The notes below the pieces were generated by a model. The model was not told the origin of the DNA and ran no database searches. It worked only from the letters and a program-made list of their open reading frames with translations. From Hymenobacter mucosus (GTDB taxonomy: Bacteria; Bacteroidota; Bacteroidia; Cytophagales; Hymenobacteraceae): a DNA stretch of 64,000 bases. Where the stretch lies: assembly GCF_900188255.1 (NCBI RefSeq), contig NZ_FZNS01000005.1, positions 186,001-250,000 on the forward strand, given 5' to 3'. This document shows, piece by piece, positions 37,611-47,835 of the stretch (position 1 is its first letter; each line of letters starts with the position of its first letter). The translations under genes were made by a program, and so were the position numbers.

Positions 37611-40571
37611 TTATTGGCGTACCCACCGAATAACTTTCTGCGGCTGGGCCGGGCCGCCTACCTGCAGCAGATAATTTCCCGCCGGTATAGTAGCTGGCAA
37701 CTGTAGGTCAGCGTTTGAGATACCAGCTGGTAGCAGTTGCGTGTGCACAACGCGACCCGTAAGATCTGAAATAGTTATTGGTACCGTGTTTGGCAGCACC
37801 GTTGGTAACGTCAGCGTCAGGAAAGAGGCCGAGGCTGGGGCCGGGTTGGGGTAGAGAACAGCCGTGGCTTCTTCCGTAGCCAGAAGGCGTATGGCCGCTA
37901 CCTGGGAGTAGGTAGCTTTGCCGTTCACGTCCTGCTGGCGCAGGCGGTAGTACAGGGTTGTATTAGCTGCCTTTACTACATCGAGGTGGGTATACTGCTG
38001 CTGTTGGGTAGACGTGCCACGGCCTGCAACAAAGGCTACCTGCTGCCACGTTTGCCCGTCGGGGCTGCGCTCTATTCCAAAGCCTTTGTTCTTTGTTTCG
38101 GAAGCCGTAGTCCAGCTAAGTTGCACGCTCCCGGGTTGCGTAGCTGCGACCCGGAAGCTGAGTAGCTCCACCGGCAGCGGGTTTACTTGGGGCGAAAGGG
38201 ACCCAAAGGAGAAAGCGCCGTAGCCACCTACTGCCCCCTCCGACACTACCGAACCCGCGGCCAGGCTGCCTCCCAAGCTGCCATTTCCCTCCGTCAGCCA
38301 CGTGCTGCCATCGTAGCGGGCTACTTGTAAATCTGCCGAAAACTCGTCGATGCCACTGCGGGTGGCGTCTTGCCAGAAGAGGCGTACGGCTACATCATCG
38401 GAGCCAGCACTGCGCGTTAGGTTCCAGTATTCAATCCGGCTTACATTATCCAGCGGTGAGGTAGTGGCAGAAACCGGGTGAGAGGCCGCTATGTATTCGG
38501 CCGTGAAGGCGGCCGTTGGTGTTGCCGGTGCCGAAATAGCCAAACGAGCCCACACCCCGTCTTTCCCGAGCGGAAACACGAAAGCAGTGCTGCCAACTTT
38601 CTGCACGGGACCGTTTACGTAAGAACCCGCCGAGCCCTCCGTACTGCTAGCCTCAGCAGTAAGTGTAAGTAGGTTGCTGGCCGTAGTAATAAGTAGCCCA
38701 GCGTTCAGGGTGAGGGTGCCGCTCAGGTTGAAAGGTGAGCCTAGCGTGATGTTTTTGCCTGTGCCATTGAGGGTTAGCTGCTGTAGCGTAGTAGCAGGCC
38801 CCGTGTTCTTTAGCGTGAGGTTTTTGCTAACTGTTACGGCTTCGTCGTACATAGCTTCCGCCACGTTTACGGTGCCGTTTTCCACTACCAACGTCACGCC
38901 CTCTTGCAGGCGACCAGCATCGCCCGCCGTGGGGCAGGAGCGGTCTACGTGCAAGACGGTAAGCATGGGCTGAAATCCTGCATTGGTGGTGGCATCGGTT
39001 GGGGCATCCAGAAAAGGTGAGTAGTCAATGCGGCCGTTACCATCAAAGGAAGATTGCTCGGCAAAGCCGTTCGGGGCACCAAGGGTTACAACCAGCCCGC
39101 CCGTGCCACTAGCGCCCCGCACGGCCGCGAAGGTGTTGTTGCCTAGCCAGTTCAGGCCAGCTTCTACTACGTTGGTCAGGTTAACGCCCCGCAAGGCCGT
39201 CGTGCAGCTATCAATCCGATTCTGACGAATGCTGTCGCCAGCTGAAATCAACGGCAGGCCGCGGTCAATGTCGAAAAAAGGAGTGAAGCCTATCGTGGGA
39301 GATGCTGGCCTATCCTGAATCTGCACACCGCGCTGGCACTGCGCTAATATGTTGTTGAATACCTTGTTGTTGAGACCCTCTAGTACTATGCCGAAGCCAT
39401 TAATCTCGAAGCCAGTACTGGAACGATAGCCTCGCATCGTATTACCCTGAATAAACGCTCCTCCCGTTAGTAAATCACCGTTTACACCGGCTCCCGTCGC
39501 AATTACATTCCGGTCCCGATCAATGAAGGCAATACCGGCATTGTCCTCTCGGAGCGCGGTTGACTGACTTAGGCTGCGGGCGATGTAGTTGTTGCGCACT
39601 ACAAAGCTGCCAGCACCGCTAGGGCGCCCCGTACCCGTACACGCCTTCAGTTCCATGCCATTGGAGGCATTGTCGCGAATACCATTGTTTTCCAGCAGTG
39701 CTGCTGGGCTTGTGTAAGACCCACTCGCGTTGCGTATTCCTGCGGCGCCCAGCACGGCAATACCCGGCCCTGCGTTTTGGAAAAAGCGGCACCCCCGGAT
39801 AACTAGGTTGCCCACGCTGCCATCGTTGACGTCAATGCCAGCGCGCCGGTTTTGCTCAAACAAGCCATCTTCAATGAGAATGTTTTCCTTGACGCCATTT
39901 ACCAAGAAAAGTCCTCGGCCGGCACCGTTGCTGTTTGTATTAGGTGTCACGGCGTTTTGGGCGGCGTGAAGGCGGCGAAATATGATGTTTCTGGTGCCTA
40001 CCAAGCTGTTCCATTCAATGCCGTGGCGCCGATTGGCTACAGTTTCAATATCCTCCAGCACAAAGTACGCCGTGGGCGTCGAGCCTGCCGTTTGCACACC
40101 GTAGTCGTAGTTGCGTACTGTAAAGTCGGCCAGCACTACGGGCGCGGCTGCTGTACCCCCACTGGTAGCAATGTAGATACCGACCTCATTGGCCTGGGCG
40201 CCATCTGCTAGTCCACCATTGAAAACGGTGGCAGATGCTGGTACATTTGTGGCTGTGCCAGCACCCTGCAAACTGATGTTTTTACTTAGAACCACGCGTT
40301 CTGAGTAAGTGCCCGCGTCAATGTAAATAGTGGTAGTGCCCGCATCGGCGGCGCTTAGTGCGGCCGCCACCGTGGCAAAAGGTGCACTACTGCTACCCGT
40401 TCCCGTTGCATCACTACCTGCGGCCGACGTGAATAAGTCGCCCGTTTGGCTTAGGTCATTAACGTACAAGGCCGACGCCGCTACTTTGGGGAGCGGTTGT
40501 GCCAGTAGTGGGGAGTAAAGAAGGCCACTACATAACGCAGTAGCAGCATACGAGAGTAAAGAGTAACGCAT
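37611..40571 (-). CDS. T9SS cargo with parallel beta-helix
   Basis: This 986-aa secreted protein has a signal peptide ending LLAQ25. Its right-handed parallel beta-helix (about 35-520) has many NNGI/IQGN-type rungs such as NFLVRNNYIARS-like and AFIQGNTMRGY segments, the fold used by pectate lyases and adhesins. A middle strand-rich region and an Fn3-like module (PVELLSFRVAATQPGSVQLSW) follow. A T9SS type A sorting domain ends the protein (AVLYPNPAPASAS ... GNYLLQVGG ... WVRQ). It is a likely surface polysaccharide-binding or lyase protein; no catalytic residues could be assigned. Confidence 0.88.
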   Translation of the reverse strand: MRYSLLSYAATALCSGLLYSPLLAQPLPKVAASALYVNDLSQTGDLFTSAAGSDATGTGSSSAPFATVAAALSAADAGTTTIYIDAGTYSERVVLSKNISLQGAGTATNVPASATVFNGGLADGAQANEVGIYIATSGGTAAAPVVLADFTVRNYDYGVQTAGSTPTAYFVLEDIETVANRRHGIEWNSLVGTRNIIFRRLHAAQNAVTPNTNSNGAGRGLFLVNGVKENILIEDGLFEQNRRAGIDVNDGSVGNLVIRGCRFFQNAGPGIAVLGAAGIRNASGSYTSPAALLENNGIRDNASNGMELKACTGTGRPSGAGSFVVRNNYIARSLSQSTALREDNAGIAFIDRDRNVIATGAGVNGDLLTGGAFIQGNTMRGYRSSTGFEINGFGIVLEGLNNKVFNNILAQCQRGVQIQDRPASPTIGFTPFFDIDRGLPLISAGDSIRQNRIDSCTTALRGVNLTNVVEAGLNWLGNNTFAAVRGASGTGGLVVTLGAPNGFAEQSSFDGNGRIDYSPFLDAPTDATTNAGFQPMLTVLHVDRSCPTAGDAGRLQEGVTLVVENGTVNVAEAMYDEAVTVSKNLTLKNTGPATTLQQLTLNGTGKNITLGSPFNLSGTLTLNAGLLITTASNLLTLTAEASSTEGSAGSYVNGPVQKVGSTAFVFPLGKDGVWARLAISAPATPTAAFTAEYIAASHPVSATTSPLDNVSRIEYWNLTRSAGSDDVAVRLFWQDATRSGIDEFSADLQVARYDGSTWLTEGNGSLGGSLAAGSVVSEGAVGGYGAFSFGSLSPQVNPLPVELLSFRVAATQPGSVQLSWTTASETKNKGFGIERSPDGQTWQQVAFVAGRGTSTQQQQYTHLDVVKAANTTLYYRLRQQDVNGKATYSQVAAIRLLATEEATAVLYPNPAPASASFLTLTLPTVLPNTVPITISDLTGRVVHTQLLPAGISNADLQLPATIPAGNYLLQVGGPAQPQKVIRWVRQ

Positions 40572-40978
40572 AGCTCGGGTGGGTTAAGGCAGGCACTTGT
40601 ACAAAAACCCAGTCTTAGTGGAAGCAAAGAGCTGAGTTACAACTAACACGCACCGAATATGACGAAAACTTTAATGAATTGTTCTATCGTTATCTATGTT
40701 TATTACTAGTGTTGTATTATTGCAAAATAGTAGGATTATGCTGCCAGTAAGTAGCCACAACTATTGGTAGCCGGAGCTTGTCTTCGCGGTGCCCGCCGCC
40801 GCAATTGAGTAGCACGAAGCCGTACAAAAGCAGGCTGGCTGGCCACAGAACAGTACCCTTTAGCAAGGATTAAGAATAAAACTCCAACCTTCGGGGTAGG
40901 AGGGTGGTTGCTACCCAGAACTAGCGTTAGATTCTCTTCCTCTATTTGGAAGAGCTAGTTGCTCTCCTCGCTTGCCTT
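40572..40978. other. 407-base AT-rich intergenic region
   Basis: This lies between the divergent T9SS beta-helix gene and cysE. About 40665-40740 is markedly more AT-rich than the surroundings, as expected of a promoter region. I found no perfect TAnnTTTG box, strong hairpin or open frame here. Confidence 0.4.
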
Positions 40979-41821
40979 ATGTCTTCTTTCTTTGCCGACG
41001 ACGCTTTCATTCAGCTGCTCACGCAGGCTCACCAGCAAGCCGCTGACCCGCTACCCGGGCCGGCTTTCTGCGAATTGGCCGAGCACCTGCTTACCCTTCT
41101 GTTCCCTGAGCGGGCCGAGCGTCCCCTGCGCAACGCCGACGCCGTGGCCGCTACTCTGCGCCAACTAGAGGATGACTTAGCGGGGCTGTTGCGCCTAGTA
41201 CCAATGCCTGGTTCTGCCACCGCATTAGCCGCCGACTGTATAGCGGGCCTGCCTGCCCTGCGGGCATTATTACTGCAAGACGCTGCCGCCATTGTAGCCG
41301 CCGACCCTGCCGCTCAAGGGCTGGCGGAAGTTGTAGCAGCTTATCCCGGCTTCTACGCCATTGCGATGCACCGCTTCGCGCATGGCCTGCATCAGCGCGG
41401 AGTGCCCCGGGTGCCGCGTTTGCTAAGCGAATACGCTCATGCTCGTACCGGCATTGATATTCACCCCGGCGCCCGTATTGGTTCCTCCTTCTGCATCGAC
41501 CATGGTACTGGTATCGTCATCGGCGAAACCACTGTTATTGGCAGCCACGTGAAAGTATTTCAGGGCGTAACACTCGGGGCCTTGAGTGTTGCGAAACACC
41601 TAGAAGGCATCAAGCGCCATCCTACCATCGAAGACCAAGTGGTTATTTATGCCGGAGCTACTATTTTGGGTGGTAATACCGTCGTAGGTAGCCATAGTAT
41701 AATTGGCGGCAATGTGTGGCTTACGGAAAGCGTACCGTCGCACTCGCGCGTGTACCACCGGGCCCAGATTCACGTCACTCGTTCCCAAGACCCGAGCGAA
41801 GAAATTACGTTTTCTATCTAA
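40979..41821 (+). CDS. cysE: Serine O-acetyltransferase
   Basis: This protein is 280 aa from the ATG at 40979; the open frame reaches a TTG at 40946, but MSSFFADDAF is the likelier start. It transfers acetyl from acetyl-CoA to L-serine, giving O-acetylserine for cysteine synthesis. A helical N-terminal domain is followed by a left-handed beta-helix with hexapeptide repeats (DIHPGARIGSSFCIDHGTGIVIGETTVIG, split by turns) holding the catalytic His and Asp (DHGTG). The cysteine synthase gene follows 82 bases downstream, so the pair forms the cysteine pathway. Confidence 0.94.
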   Translation: MSSFFADDAFIQLLTQAHQQAADPLPGPAFCELAEHLLTLLFPERAERPLRNADAVAATLRQLEDDLAGLLRLVPMPGSATALAADCIAGLPALRALLLQDAAAIVAADPAAQGLAEVVAAYPGFYAIAMHRFAHGLHQRGVPRVPRLLSEYAHARTGIDIHPGARIGSSFCIDHGTGIVIGETTVIGSHVKVFQGVTLGALSVAKHLEGIKRHPTIEDQVVIYAGATILGGNTVVGSHSIIGGNVWLTESVPSHSRVYHRAQIHVTRSQDPSEEITFSI

Positions 41822-41903
41822 CTACTTTTGGGCAGCTCCGTTGCCATGTTGCTTTCTGCATGCTCACCTGCAGCCTCTCACTCTCACCTCCTAATAGTCA
41901 ACA

Positions 41904-42824
41904 ATGAAAGCCAACTCCATTCTGGAAACCATTGGCAATACGCCTTTGCTACGCCTAAACCGCCTTTTTGCCCAACGTCCAGACGTAGAAGTGTGGATAA
42001 AGCTGGAGCGGGCCAACCCTGGCGGCAGCATCAAAGACCGTATTGCCCTGAGCATGATTGAGCAGGCTGAACAGGACGGTATCCTCACCCCTGACAGCCT
42101 CATTGTAGAGCCTACTTCTGGTAACACTGGCGTAGGGCTGGCCATGGTAGCCGCCGTAAAAGGCTACAAGCTGACGCTAGTAATGCCCGAAAGCATGAGC
42201 ATCGAACGCCGTCGTCTTATGGCGGCCTACGGCGCTAATCTGGAGCTTACGCCCCGCGAAAAAGGTATGAAGGGTGCCATCGAGAAAGCGCACGAACTCG
42301 TGCGTGATACCCCAGGTGCCTGGATGCCAATGCAGTTTAGCAACCCTGCCAATATCCGAGTGCACGCTGAAACAACGGCCCAGGAAATTCTACGTGATGT
42401 GCCAGAGGGTTTCGATTTTCATATTACCGGAGTAGGTACCGGTGGTCATATCACAGCCGTGACGGAAGTGCTCAAGCCCTTGTTTCCGAACATGAAGACC
42501 TTTGCTGTAGAGCCGGAACTGTCGCCGGTTATCAGTGGTGGTGCTCCTGGCCCGCACCCTATCCAAGGTATTGGGGCTGGTTTTATCCCCGAAAACTTGC
42601 ACACCGACATTCTGGATGGCACCATCCAAGTAAGCCAACAGGAAGCATTTGATATGGCCCGCCGTGCCGCCCGCGAAGAAGGAATCTTTATGGGCGTATC
42701 ATCGGGAGCTTCACTAGCGGCCGTGGCCAAGAAACTAGGGGAGGTACCGCAAGGGGGCCGGGTTCTTACCTTCTGCTACGACACCGGCGAGCGGTATCTG
42801 TCAGTAGAAGGTTTGTTCGTGTAA
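41904..42824 (+). CDS. cysK: Cysteine synthase (O-acetylserine sulfhydrylase)
   Basis: This 306-aa PLP enzyme makes cysteine from O-acetylserine and sulfide. The PLP lysine is Lys44 (GGSIKDR), the substrate loop is PTSGNTGVG (70-78), and the phosphate-binding Gly loop is GVGTGGHI. The C-terminal SSGAS segment is also present. The CysK and CysM subtypes cannot be separated with confidence from sequence alone. It is co-directional with cysE and followed by a strong terminator. Confidence 0.93.
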   Translation: MKANSILETIGNTPLLRLNRLFAQRPDVEVWIKLERANPGGSIKDRIALSMIEQAEQDGILTPDSLIVEPTSGNTGVGLAMVAAVKGYKLTLVMPESMSIERRRLMAAYGANLELTPREKGMKGAIEKAHELVRDTPGAWMPMQFSNPANIRVHAETTAQEILRDVPEGFDFHITGVGTGGHITAVTEVLKPLFPNMKTFAVEPELSPVISGGAPGPHPIQGIGAGFIPENLHTDILDGTIQVSQQEAFDMARRAAREEGIFMGVSSGASLAAVAKKLGEVPQGGRVLTFCYDTGERYLSVEGLFV

Positions 42825-42847
42825 GCAGCCCATTAGGATGGGTAATT

Positions 42848-42884
42848 AAAAGCCCTCCTCACGCAAAGTGAGGAGGGCTTTTTT
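42848..42884 (+). terminator. Terminator after cysK
   Basis: AAAAGCCCTCCTCAC pairs with its complement around a GCAAA loop, then six T. Confidence 0.92.
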
Positions 42885-42906
42885 ACGTTTTAGACTAGAA
42901 ATAAAA

Positions 42907-42932
42907 AAAGCCTAACCGTGAGGTTAGGCTTT
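42907..42932 (-). terminator. Terminator after tRNA-Ala
   Basis: AAAGCCTAACC pairs with GGTTAGGCTTT around GTGA. On the minus strand the hairpin is followed by seven T, so it ends the tRNA transcript. Confidence 0.85.
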
Positions 42933-42941
42933 CAAAAAGAG

Positions 42942-43015
<74 letters not shown>

Positions 43016-43052
43016 TCTTGTAAACTCCATTCGCCAGTTGCGTTTGGTGTGA

Positions 43053-43082
43053 CAAAAGTACTACGCGTTTTGGAATCTGCAA
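43053..43082 (-). promoter_or_regulatory. Promoter of tRNA-Ala, both boxes visible
   Basis: On the minus strand TTG is followed by exactly 19 bases and then TACTTTTG, a full match to the Bacteroidota vegetative promoter (TTG-N19-TAnnTTTG). The -7 box ends 37 bases before the tRNA 5' end. Confidence 0.85.
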
Positions 43083-43129
43083 GAGATGCGCTCAAAAAAA
43101 CGCAAAAAATATATAGACCAGGCTATAAA

Positions 43130-43163
43130 AAAAGTGGGTTAGCGCTAGCGCTAACCCACTTTT
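43130..43163 (-). terminator. Palindromic terminator of the first Oar-like gene
   Basis: This is a 34-base perfect palindrome (GTGGGTTAGCGC core). On the minus strand it is followed by a run of seven T. It begins 20 bases after the stop at 43183. Confidence 0.9.
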
Positions 43164-43182
43164 AAAAACATAAACGGTTGGC

Positions 43183-46100
43183 TTAGTTAAAGATATACCG
43201 AACGCCAACCTGCGCTTGCCAGCGCGAGCTGATGGTCGTCACGTTGTCACGGAACGTTCTTGCCTGCGGAACGCCGGGGGTAACCGTAGTAGTACCGTTA
43301 ACTGTGGTAGCTGATGGGTTCGTCTGATAAGGGAACTGGAATACTGGTTGGTTATTTGTGCTGTAACCAACGAAGCTTACTGGGTTGTTGCGGTTGGTAG
43401 CCCGTAGCGTACCCCAATCACTGTTCAGTAGGTTGCCCACGTTGAAGATGTCAAAGCTCAGCTGCAGAGTATGACGGTTTTTATCATTGATAAAGATGTC
43501 CTGGAGCAGTTTAGCATCAACCTGGTGCAGCCACGGAAATTCAGCGCCGTTGCGTTCAGCATATTCACCGCGGTGGTCGCTCAAATACTTGTCTTGGTTG
43601 ATATAAGCATTGAGGTCGTTCCACTGCTGAGCAGCCGAATACACACCACCACCCTGCGCTGCCGTCAGCGTGACGTCACGTAAGAGAATGTCGTTTTGGT
43701 CACGGGGGATGTACATCAGGTCGTTAGACGTCTGACCATCGCCGTTCATATCGCCGTTGTACACATAGCTGAAGCGACTGGCAGGGGCTCCAGTGTAGAA
43801 TAGCGAGAGCGTGGTGCCTAGGTGGCCGAGGTACTCACGGCGGTAAGAAGCAACTGCTACAATGCGGTGACGCTGGAAGAACTGGGAGTAACCCAGCACG
43901 TTCGCGTTAGGGTCACCAGACACTTGACGGTCACGCCACTGTGACTGGGCAATTGAGCCGCCATCGTTTACTGAGCGAGCGTCCGTGTAAGTGTACGCCA
44001 CGCTAGAGTAGAAGCCATTGCTGAAAGACTTCTGCAACTGGCCCGTAACGGCGTAAGAGTAGCCCTTGTTGGTATTGCGCAGGACAATAGCATCCGAAAT
44101 GTTCGGGCGAGCTACTGTGTTACCCCCCTGGTTGGCCGGAACAGAGCCGTAAATACGGTTATTGGCAATCAACGAAGCCGGCGTTCCGCTAGGTACGCTG
44201 GCGGCGTAGTATCCCTGATACAGGGTGCCGGGCGTATAGAAGATTGGGCGGTTATCAGGGCCATTAGCGGTTCTAAAAGGAGCCGACTCAGAGCCTGGTA
44301 GGTTGATATTCTGTAGGTATACGGCGTTCAGGTCGCGGGTATAAAAAGCTTCCAGGGTACCAACAATGCCACCGGGCAATTGCTGGTCGATGGCCAGGTT
44401 CGTACGCCACACTTGTGGGAATTTAAAATCCCGGTCTGTTACCGCGAGGTTGTAAGCTACGTTAGCCGCTGCTGGGCCCGCCACTGGACCTCCTGAGCCA
44501 GGAACGTAGTACGTCGTGTTCGGATTAAACCGGTTGTAGGCTGCGTTAGCACCAGTAAAGTTGGTAATAGACTGAGAGCCAAACAGTACACCGTTGTTAC
44601 TGGCCTGGTTAGAAATCCACACGAACGGAACACGGCCGGTGAAAATGCCCGTACCACCACGCACCTGCGTAGTTTTATCGTTTTTCACATCCCAGTTGAA
44701 GCCGATGCGGGGCGAGAACAGAACCTGGCGCTTTGGCAAACGACCGGTATTAATAGTCTCGCCGTCGCGGAAGGTCAGCCCTGGGTACGTAGTGCCAGTT
44801 GCTGGGTCTGTACCACCCGATACAGCGTAGTTCTGCGCTACATCTGACGTGATGATGGGTAAGTCGGCGCGCAGACCTGCGGTGATGCGCAGATTAGTAA
44901 CAGGCGTATATTCATCCTGTACATACACACCTAGCTGAGCAGCTTGAATGCGCGCGTAGGGAAACTCGTTATTCGCATTGGCTCCGTATTGAATACCGAA
45001 CTGCGAAGGGTTTGATCGGGCCGCATTAGCAGCTAATGGCGTCAGCGTTTGACCAGCACGGTCGTAGCTGTACCCAACGTTGCTGTAGAAGTCCTCGAGA
45101 GAGTTGAAACGGTAAAAGCTGTTGTAGTTGGGGGCAAAACCGTTTTTGAAGCGGTAGTATTCATTATAAGTGCCCACCGTTACGTTATGCTTACCCAGGA
45201 AGGCGGTGAAGTTGTCGCCGATCTGATAAACATCTGTATTCAGGAGGTTGCCAGCCGTGAAGGGCTCGTAACCAAACGACGTAAGAGTTGCGTTAGGAGC
45301 CTGGGTTCCAGTTTGGCCTTGCAAGCCCACACCATTGCCAATCTCTACGAAGGGAAACAGCGAGGAGAAAGGGGTGCGGTAGTCACGGAAAGCGGTGTAG
45401 CCGGCCGTTAAGTTGTTGGAATACCGAGTCCCGAACGTGCTGTTCAATTCAGCAATGATGGAGTTCAGGTTGTTATTGATAGTATAGTAAGCGGACTGAT
45501 ACGGCAGGCCAAATTGGTTACCCGAACGACCAAGAGTTGTGTTAATAGCTCCGCTACCGCTTGGGGGAATATCAGCGTACGACTTTAGGTAGTTATACTT
45601 GATATTGAAGCGGTGATTGGCACTAATGTTCCAGTCAATCTTCGCCGTGAGCTTGTCGCTATTCTGGCGCTGACTGTAGCCCTGGTAGGGTCCGGTGCTG
45701 TAATTATACTGGCTCTGTAGGAAATCACTCAGGGTATTGAGAATGGGCTCGCTTGCTTGCGAAACACTCGTGCTATTAGCTGGCCGGTCACCACGACTAG
45801 CTACGAAGTTACCAGCAGGCGGGTCAGTCCGACGCTCCCGCTCCCCGTTTAGAAAGAAGAAGACCTTGTCCTTAATGATTGGGCCACCTACGCGGAAGCC
45901 GTAGTTTTGCAGGCGGAAGTCCGTAATTGGAACTTCCTGGTCGCCCACTTTCCGACCAAGGAATAACTTTCGCTGGTTACGGTTAAAGAAGTAAAGTGAG
46001 CCAGTTACTTTATTGGAACCCGAACGAGTTACGGCGTTGATGCCGGCCCCCGTGAATGAGCCTTGGCGCACATCATATGGCGCCAAGTTTACCTGGATTT

Positions 46101-46749
46101 GCTCAATAGCATCAACCGAAATAGGCTGGGCATTGGTCTGTCCACCAACCGTACCCGACAAGCCGAAAGCGTTGTTGAATACTGCACCGTCAATGGTAAC
46201 GTTGTTGAACGAGCCGCTACGGCCACCAAAGCTATTGGTAGGGCCGGCTTGGGGTGTAAGACGAGTGAAGTCCGTAAATGAGCGGTTTAGAGTTGGAAGA
46301 CGCTCAATTTGCTCACGCTGAATGGTCGTTGCTGCCCCCGTCCGACCTGCGTTAATAACTGGGTCTTGACGGCCCGTTACTACTACTTCATTCAACTGCT
46401 GGGTGGCCTCACTCAAATTAATATCTAAGCGCTGATTTTGGCCTAGCGTCAGGAAGATATTATCCCGTAGGGCATCCGTATACCCAATGAAGGTTACACG
46501 AATGGTGTACGGACCACCTACGCGCATGTTCTGGATGTTGAAGCGACCTTCCGAGTTGGTTGGCGCTACGTATTGCGTGTTCGTAGGTGTGTGCACAGCA
46601 ATAACCGTAGCACCCGGTAGCCCGGCCCCGTCCTTGTCGGTAATGATACCGTTCATGGCCGATGTAGTGGTACCCTGACCCCAACTAAGGTGCGCCGACA
46701 ATAGCGCCAAGGGCAGGAGTGCTACATGTGAGTAATTGTGGTGTCTCAT
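43183..46749 (-). CDS. Oar-like TonB-dependent outer-membrane receptor A
   Basis: This 1188-aa protein starts at the ATG at 46749. The frame extends to a TTG at 46782, but that codon lies on the promoter box. It has a signal peptide (ending LSWGQ), a carboxypeptidase-regulatory-like domain (about 30-115, GIITDKDGAGLPGATV), a plug domain (from GRQDPVINAGR to about 240) and a 22-strand-type barrel ending VGVRYIFN. This is the Oar architecture. Ligand and role are unknown; related proteins act in uptake or protein export. Its first 200 codons closely match the receptor at 47836-51081. Confidence 0.88.
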   Translation of the reverse strand: MRHHNYSHVALLPLALLSAHLSWGQGTTTSAMNGIITDKDGAGLPGATVIAVHTPTNTQYVAPTNSEGRFNIQNMRVGGPYTIRVTFIGYTDALRDNIFLTLGQNQRLDINLSEATQQLNEVVVTGRQDPVINAGRTGAATTIQREQIERLPTLNRSFTDFTRLTPQAGPTNSFGGRSGSFNNVTIDGAVFNNAFGLSGTVGGQTNAQPISVDAIEQIQVNLAPYDVRQGSFTGAGINAVTRSGSNKVTGSLYFFNRNQRKLFLGRKVGDQEVPITDFRLQNYGFRVGGPIIKDKVFFFLNGERERRTDPPAGNFVASRGDRPANSTSVSQASEPILNTLSDFLQSQYNYSTGPYQGYSQRQNSDKLTAKIDWNISANHRFNIKYNYLKSYADIPPSGSGAINTTLGRSGNQFGLPYQSAYYTINNNLNSIIAELNSTFGTRYSNNLTAGYTAFRDYRTPFSSLFPFVEIGNGVGLQGQTGTQAPNATLTSFGYEPFTAGNLLNTDVYQIGDNFTAFLGKHNVTVGTYNEYYRFKNGFAPNYNSFYRFNSLEDFYSNVGYSYDRAGQTLTPLAANAARSNPSQFGIQYGANANNEFPYARIQAAQLGVYVQDEYTPVTNLRITAGLRADLPIITSDVAQNYAVSGGTDPATGTTYPGLTFRDGETINTGRLPKRQVLFSPRIGFNWDVKNDKTTQVRGGTGIFTGRVPFVWISNQASNNGVLFGSQSITNFTGANAAYNRFNPNTTYYVPGSGGPVAGPAAANVAYNLAVTDRDFKFPQVWRTNLAIDQQLPGGIVGTLEAFYTRDLNAVYLQNINLPGSESAPFRTANGPDNRPIFYTPGTLYQGYYAASVPSGTPASLIANNRIYGSVPANQGGNTVARPNISDAIVLRNTNKGYSYAVTGQLQKSFSNGFYSSVAYTYTDARSVNDGGSIAQSQWRDRQVSGDPNANVLGYSQFFQRHRIVAVASYRREYLGHLGTTLSLFYTGAPASRFSYVYNGDMNGDGQTSNDLMYIPRDQNDILLRDVTLTAAQGGGVYSAAQQWNDLNAYINQDKYLSDHRGEYAERNGAEFPWLHQVDAKLLQDIFINDKNRHTLQLSFDIFNVGNLLNSDWGTLRATNRNNPVSFVGYSTNNQPVFQFPYQTNPSATTVNGTTTVTPGVPQARTFRDNVTTISSRWQAQVGVRYIFN

Positions 46750-46779
46750 GAAAAAGGGGGATTGGTGAAAAACCGGGGG

Positions 46780-46787
46780 CAAAAGTA
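46780..46787 (-). promoter_or_regulatory. Promoter -7 box of Oar-like gene A
   Basis: On the minus strand the sequence is TACTTTTG, a full TAnnTTTG match, 30 bases before the ATG at 46749. It argues against the TTG at 46782 as a start. Confidence 0.65.
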
Positions 46788-46954
46788 CTTGGTGAGGTTG
46801 CTGTTGGTGTGTTATTAAAATGTTATTAAAACTAAGTTAGAAGTGGATTCGATAAATACCGTCATCAGAATGATCCACCAAAGAGAATTATAGTGAAAAA
46901 AATATGGTGTTTAGCTATTGATTGTTAGCAAGATAGATTGGAAAAGGCATAAAA

Positions 46955-46982
46955 AAAGGCCGGAGAAATTTCTCCGGCCTTT
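46955..46982 (-). terminator. Terminator after the DUF4397 gene
   Basis: This 28-base perfect palindrome (AAAGGCCGGAGAAA and complement) is followed on the minus strand by more T. It begins 22 bases after the stop at 47005. Confidence 0.9.
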
Positions 46983-47004
46983 CAGCAATCCAATTAAAGT
47001 TGCC

Positions 47005-47802
47005 CTAGTTGTGCTGCACCACTGAGATGCCTAGAGGTGTAGCGTTGTTACCGGCAATGCCGCGCACATAAAGTGTGTAGCTCTTGCCTTTTGCAAATGT
47101 AATAACCTGCTGTGTGCCAACTAGGGGCGTGGTGACAGCACTACGCACATCCAGTGTGTAGGTAGCAGCCGGAACCTCCGTGAAATTCGCAAACGTGACT
47201 AGCGAAGCACCGGTACCCGTAGTCAGACCACGGTAGGCCCGAGTAGGAGCTGCCGAGAACAGCGAAGCCTGCGTTATAGAGTTAAAGATGCCGTAGGTGC
47301 CAGAAGACGATAGATTGACGAATCGGATCCGGGCATTGTCTGCATTAGCTGGTGCTGCAAGCGAAGTCGTCAGCGTCAGCGTCCGAATGCCACCTACATC
47401 AGTTCCTGCTGCCGCACGCGTGGGAGCATCGGTGATGAAAGTAAGGTAGTTTGTGCCACCTGAAAAAGAAGTGCGGCTTGCGGGCACAATCGTCGTACCG
47501 CTAGCAGTTTTGATGTTAGTTGGCTCGCTAAACTCGAATAGACGCAGGCCAGCGTTTACGGCGGTAGCGTTGGTAGCCGAGAGATACGGTAATGCAGTAC
47601 CGAAGGCAGCGTTGTCAACCGTTACAGTAGTACCCGTAGCACCGGGAGAAGCATTTACTACTGTTACCTGCGCCTGACCTACTGTAGAAGTGGTAACTGG
47701 GCTCGGCGTAGCGTAATCTGGGTCATCACAACCAACCAAGGCGCTAGCTACCGAAGTAGCCAGCGTTAGTTTGGTGAAAAACGAAGCAAAAGAGAATTTC
47801 AT
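47005..47802 (-). CDS. DUF4397 lipoprotein
   Basis: This 265-aa lipoprotein (lipobox SALVGC, Cys25) has two immunoglobulin-like DUF4397 repeats. The first begins AQVTVVNASPGATGTTVTVDN and the second NARIRFVNLSSSGTYGIFN. It lies only 33 bases after the Oar-like receptor B on the same strand, so the two are probably one transcript and the lipoprotein may be a surface partner of that receptor. The ligand is unknown. Confidence 0.88.
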   Translation of the reverse strand: MKFSFASFFTKLTLATSVASALVGCDDPDYATPSPVTTSTVGQAQVTVVNASPGATGTTVTVDNAAFGTALPYLSATNATAVNAGLRLFEFSEPTNIKTASGTTIVPASRTSFSGGTNYLTFITDAPTRAAAGTDVGGIRTLTLTTSLAAPANADNARIRFVNLSSSGTYGIFNSITQASLFSAAPTRAYRGLTTGTGASLVTFANFTEVPAATYTLDVRSAVTTPLVGTQQVITFAKGKSYTLYVRGIAGNNATPLGISVVQHN

Positions 47803-47835
47803 GAATGAAGGCGTTTAGCTAAACCTACTGACTGA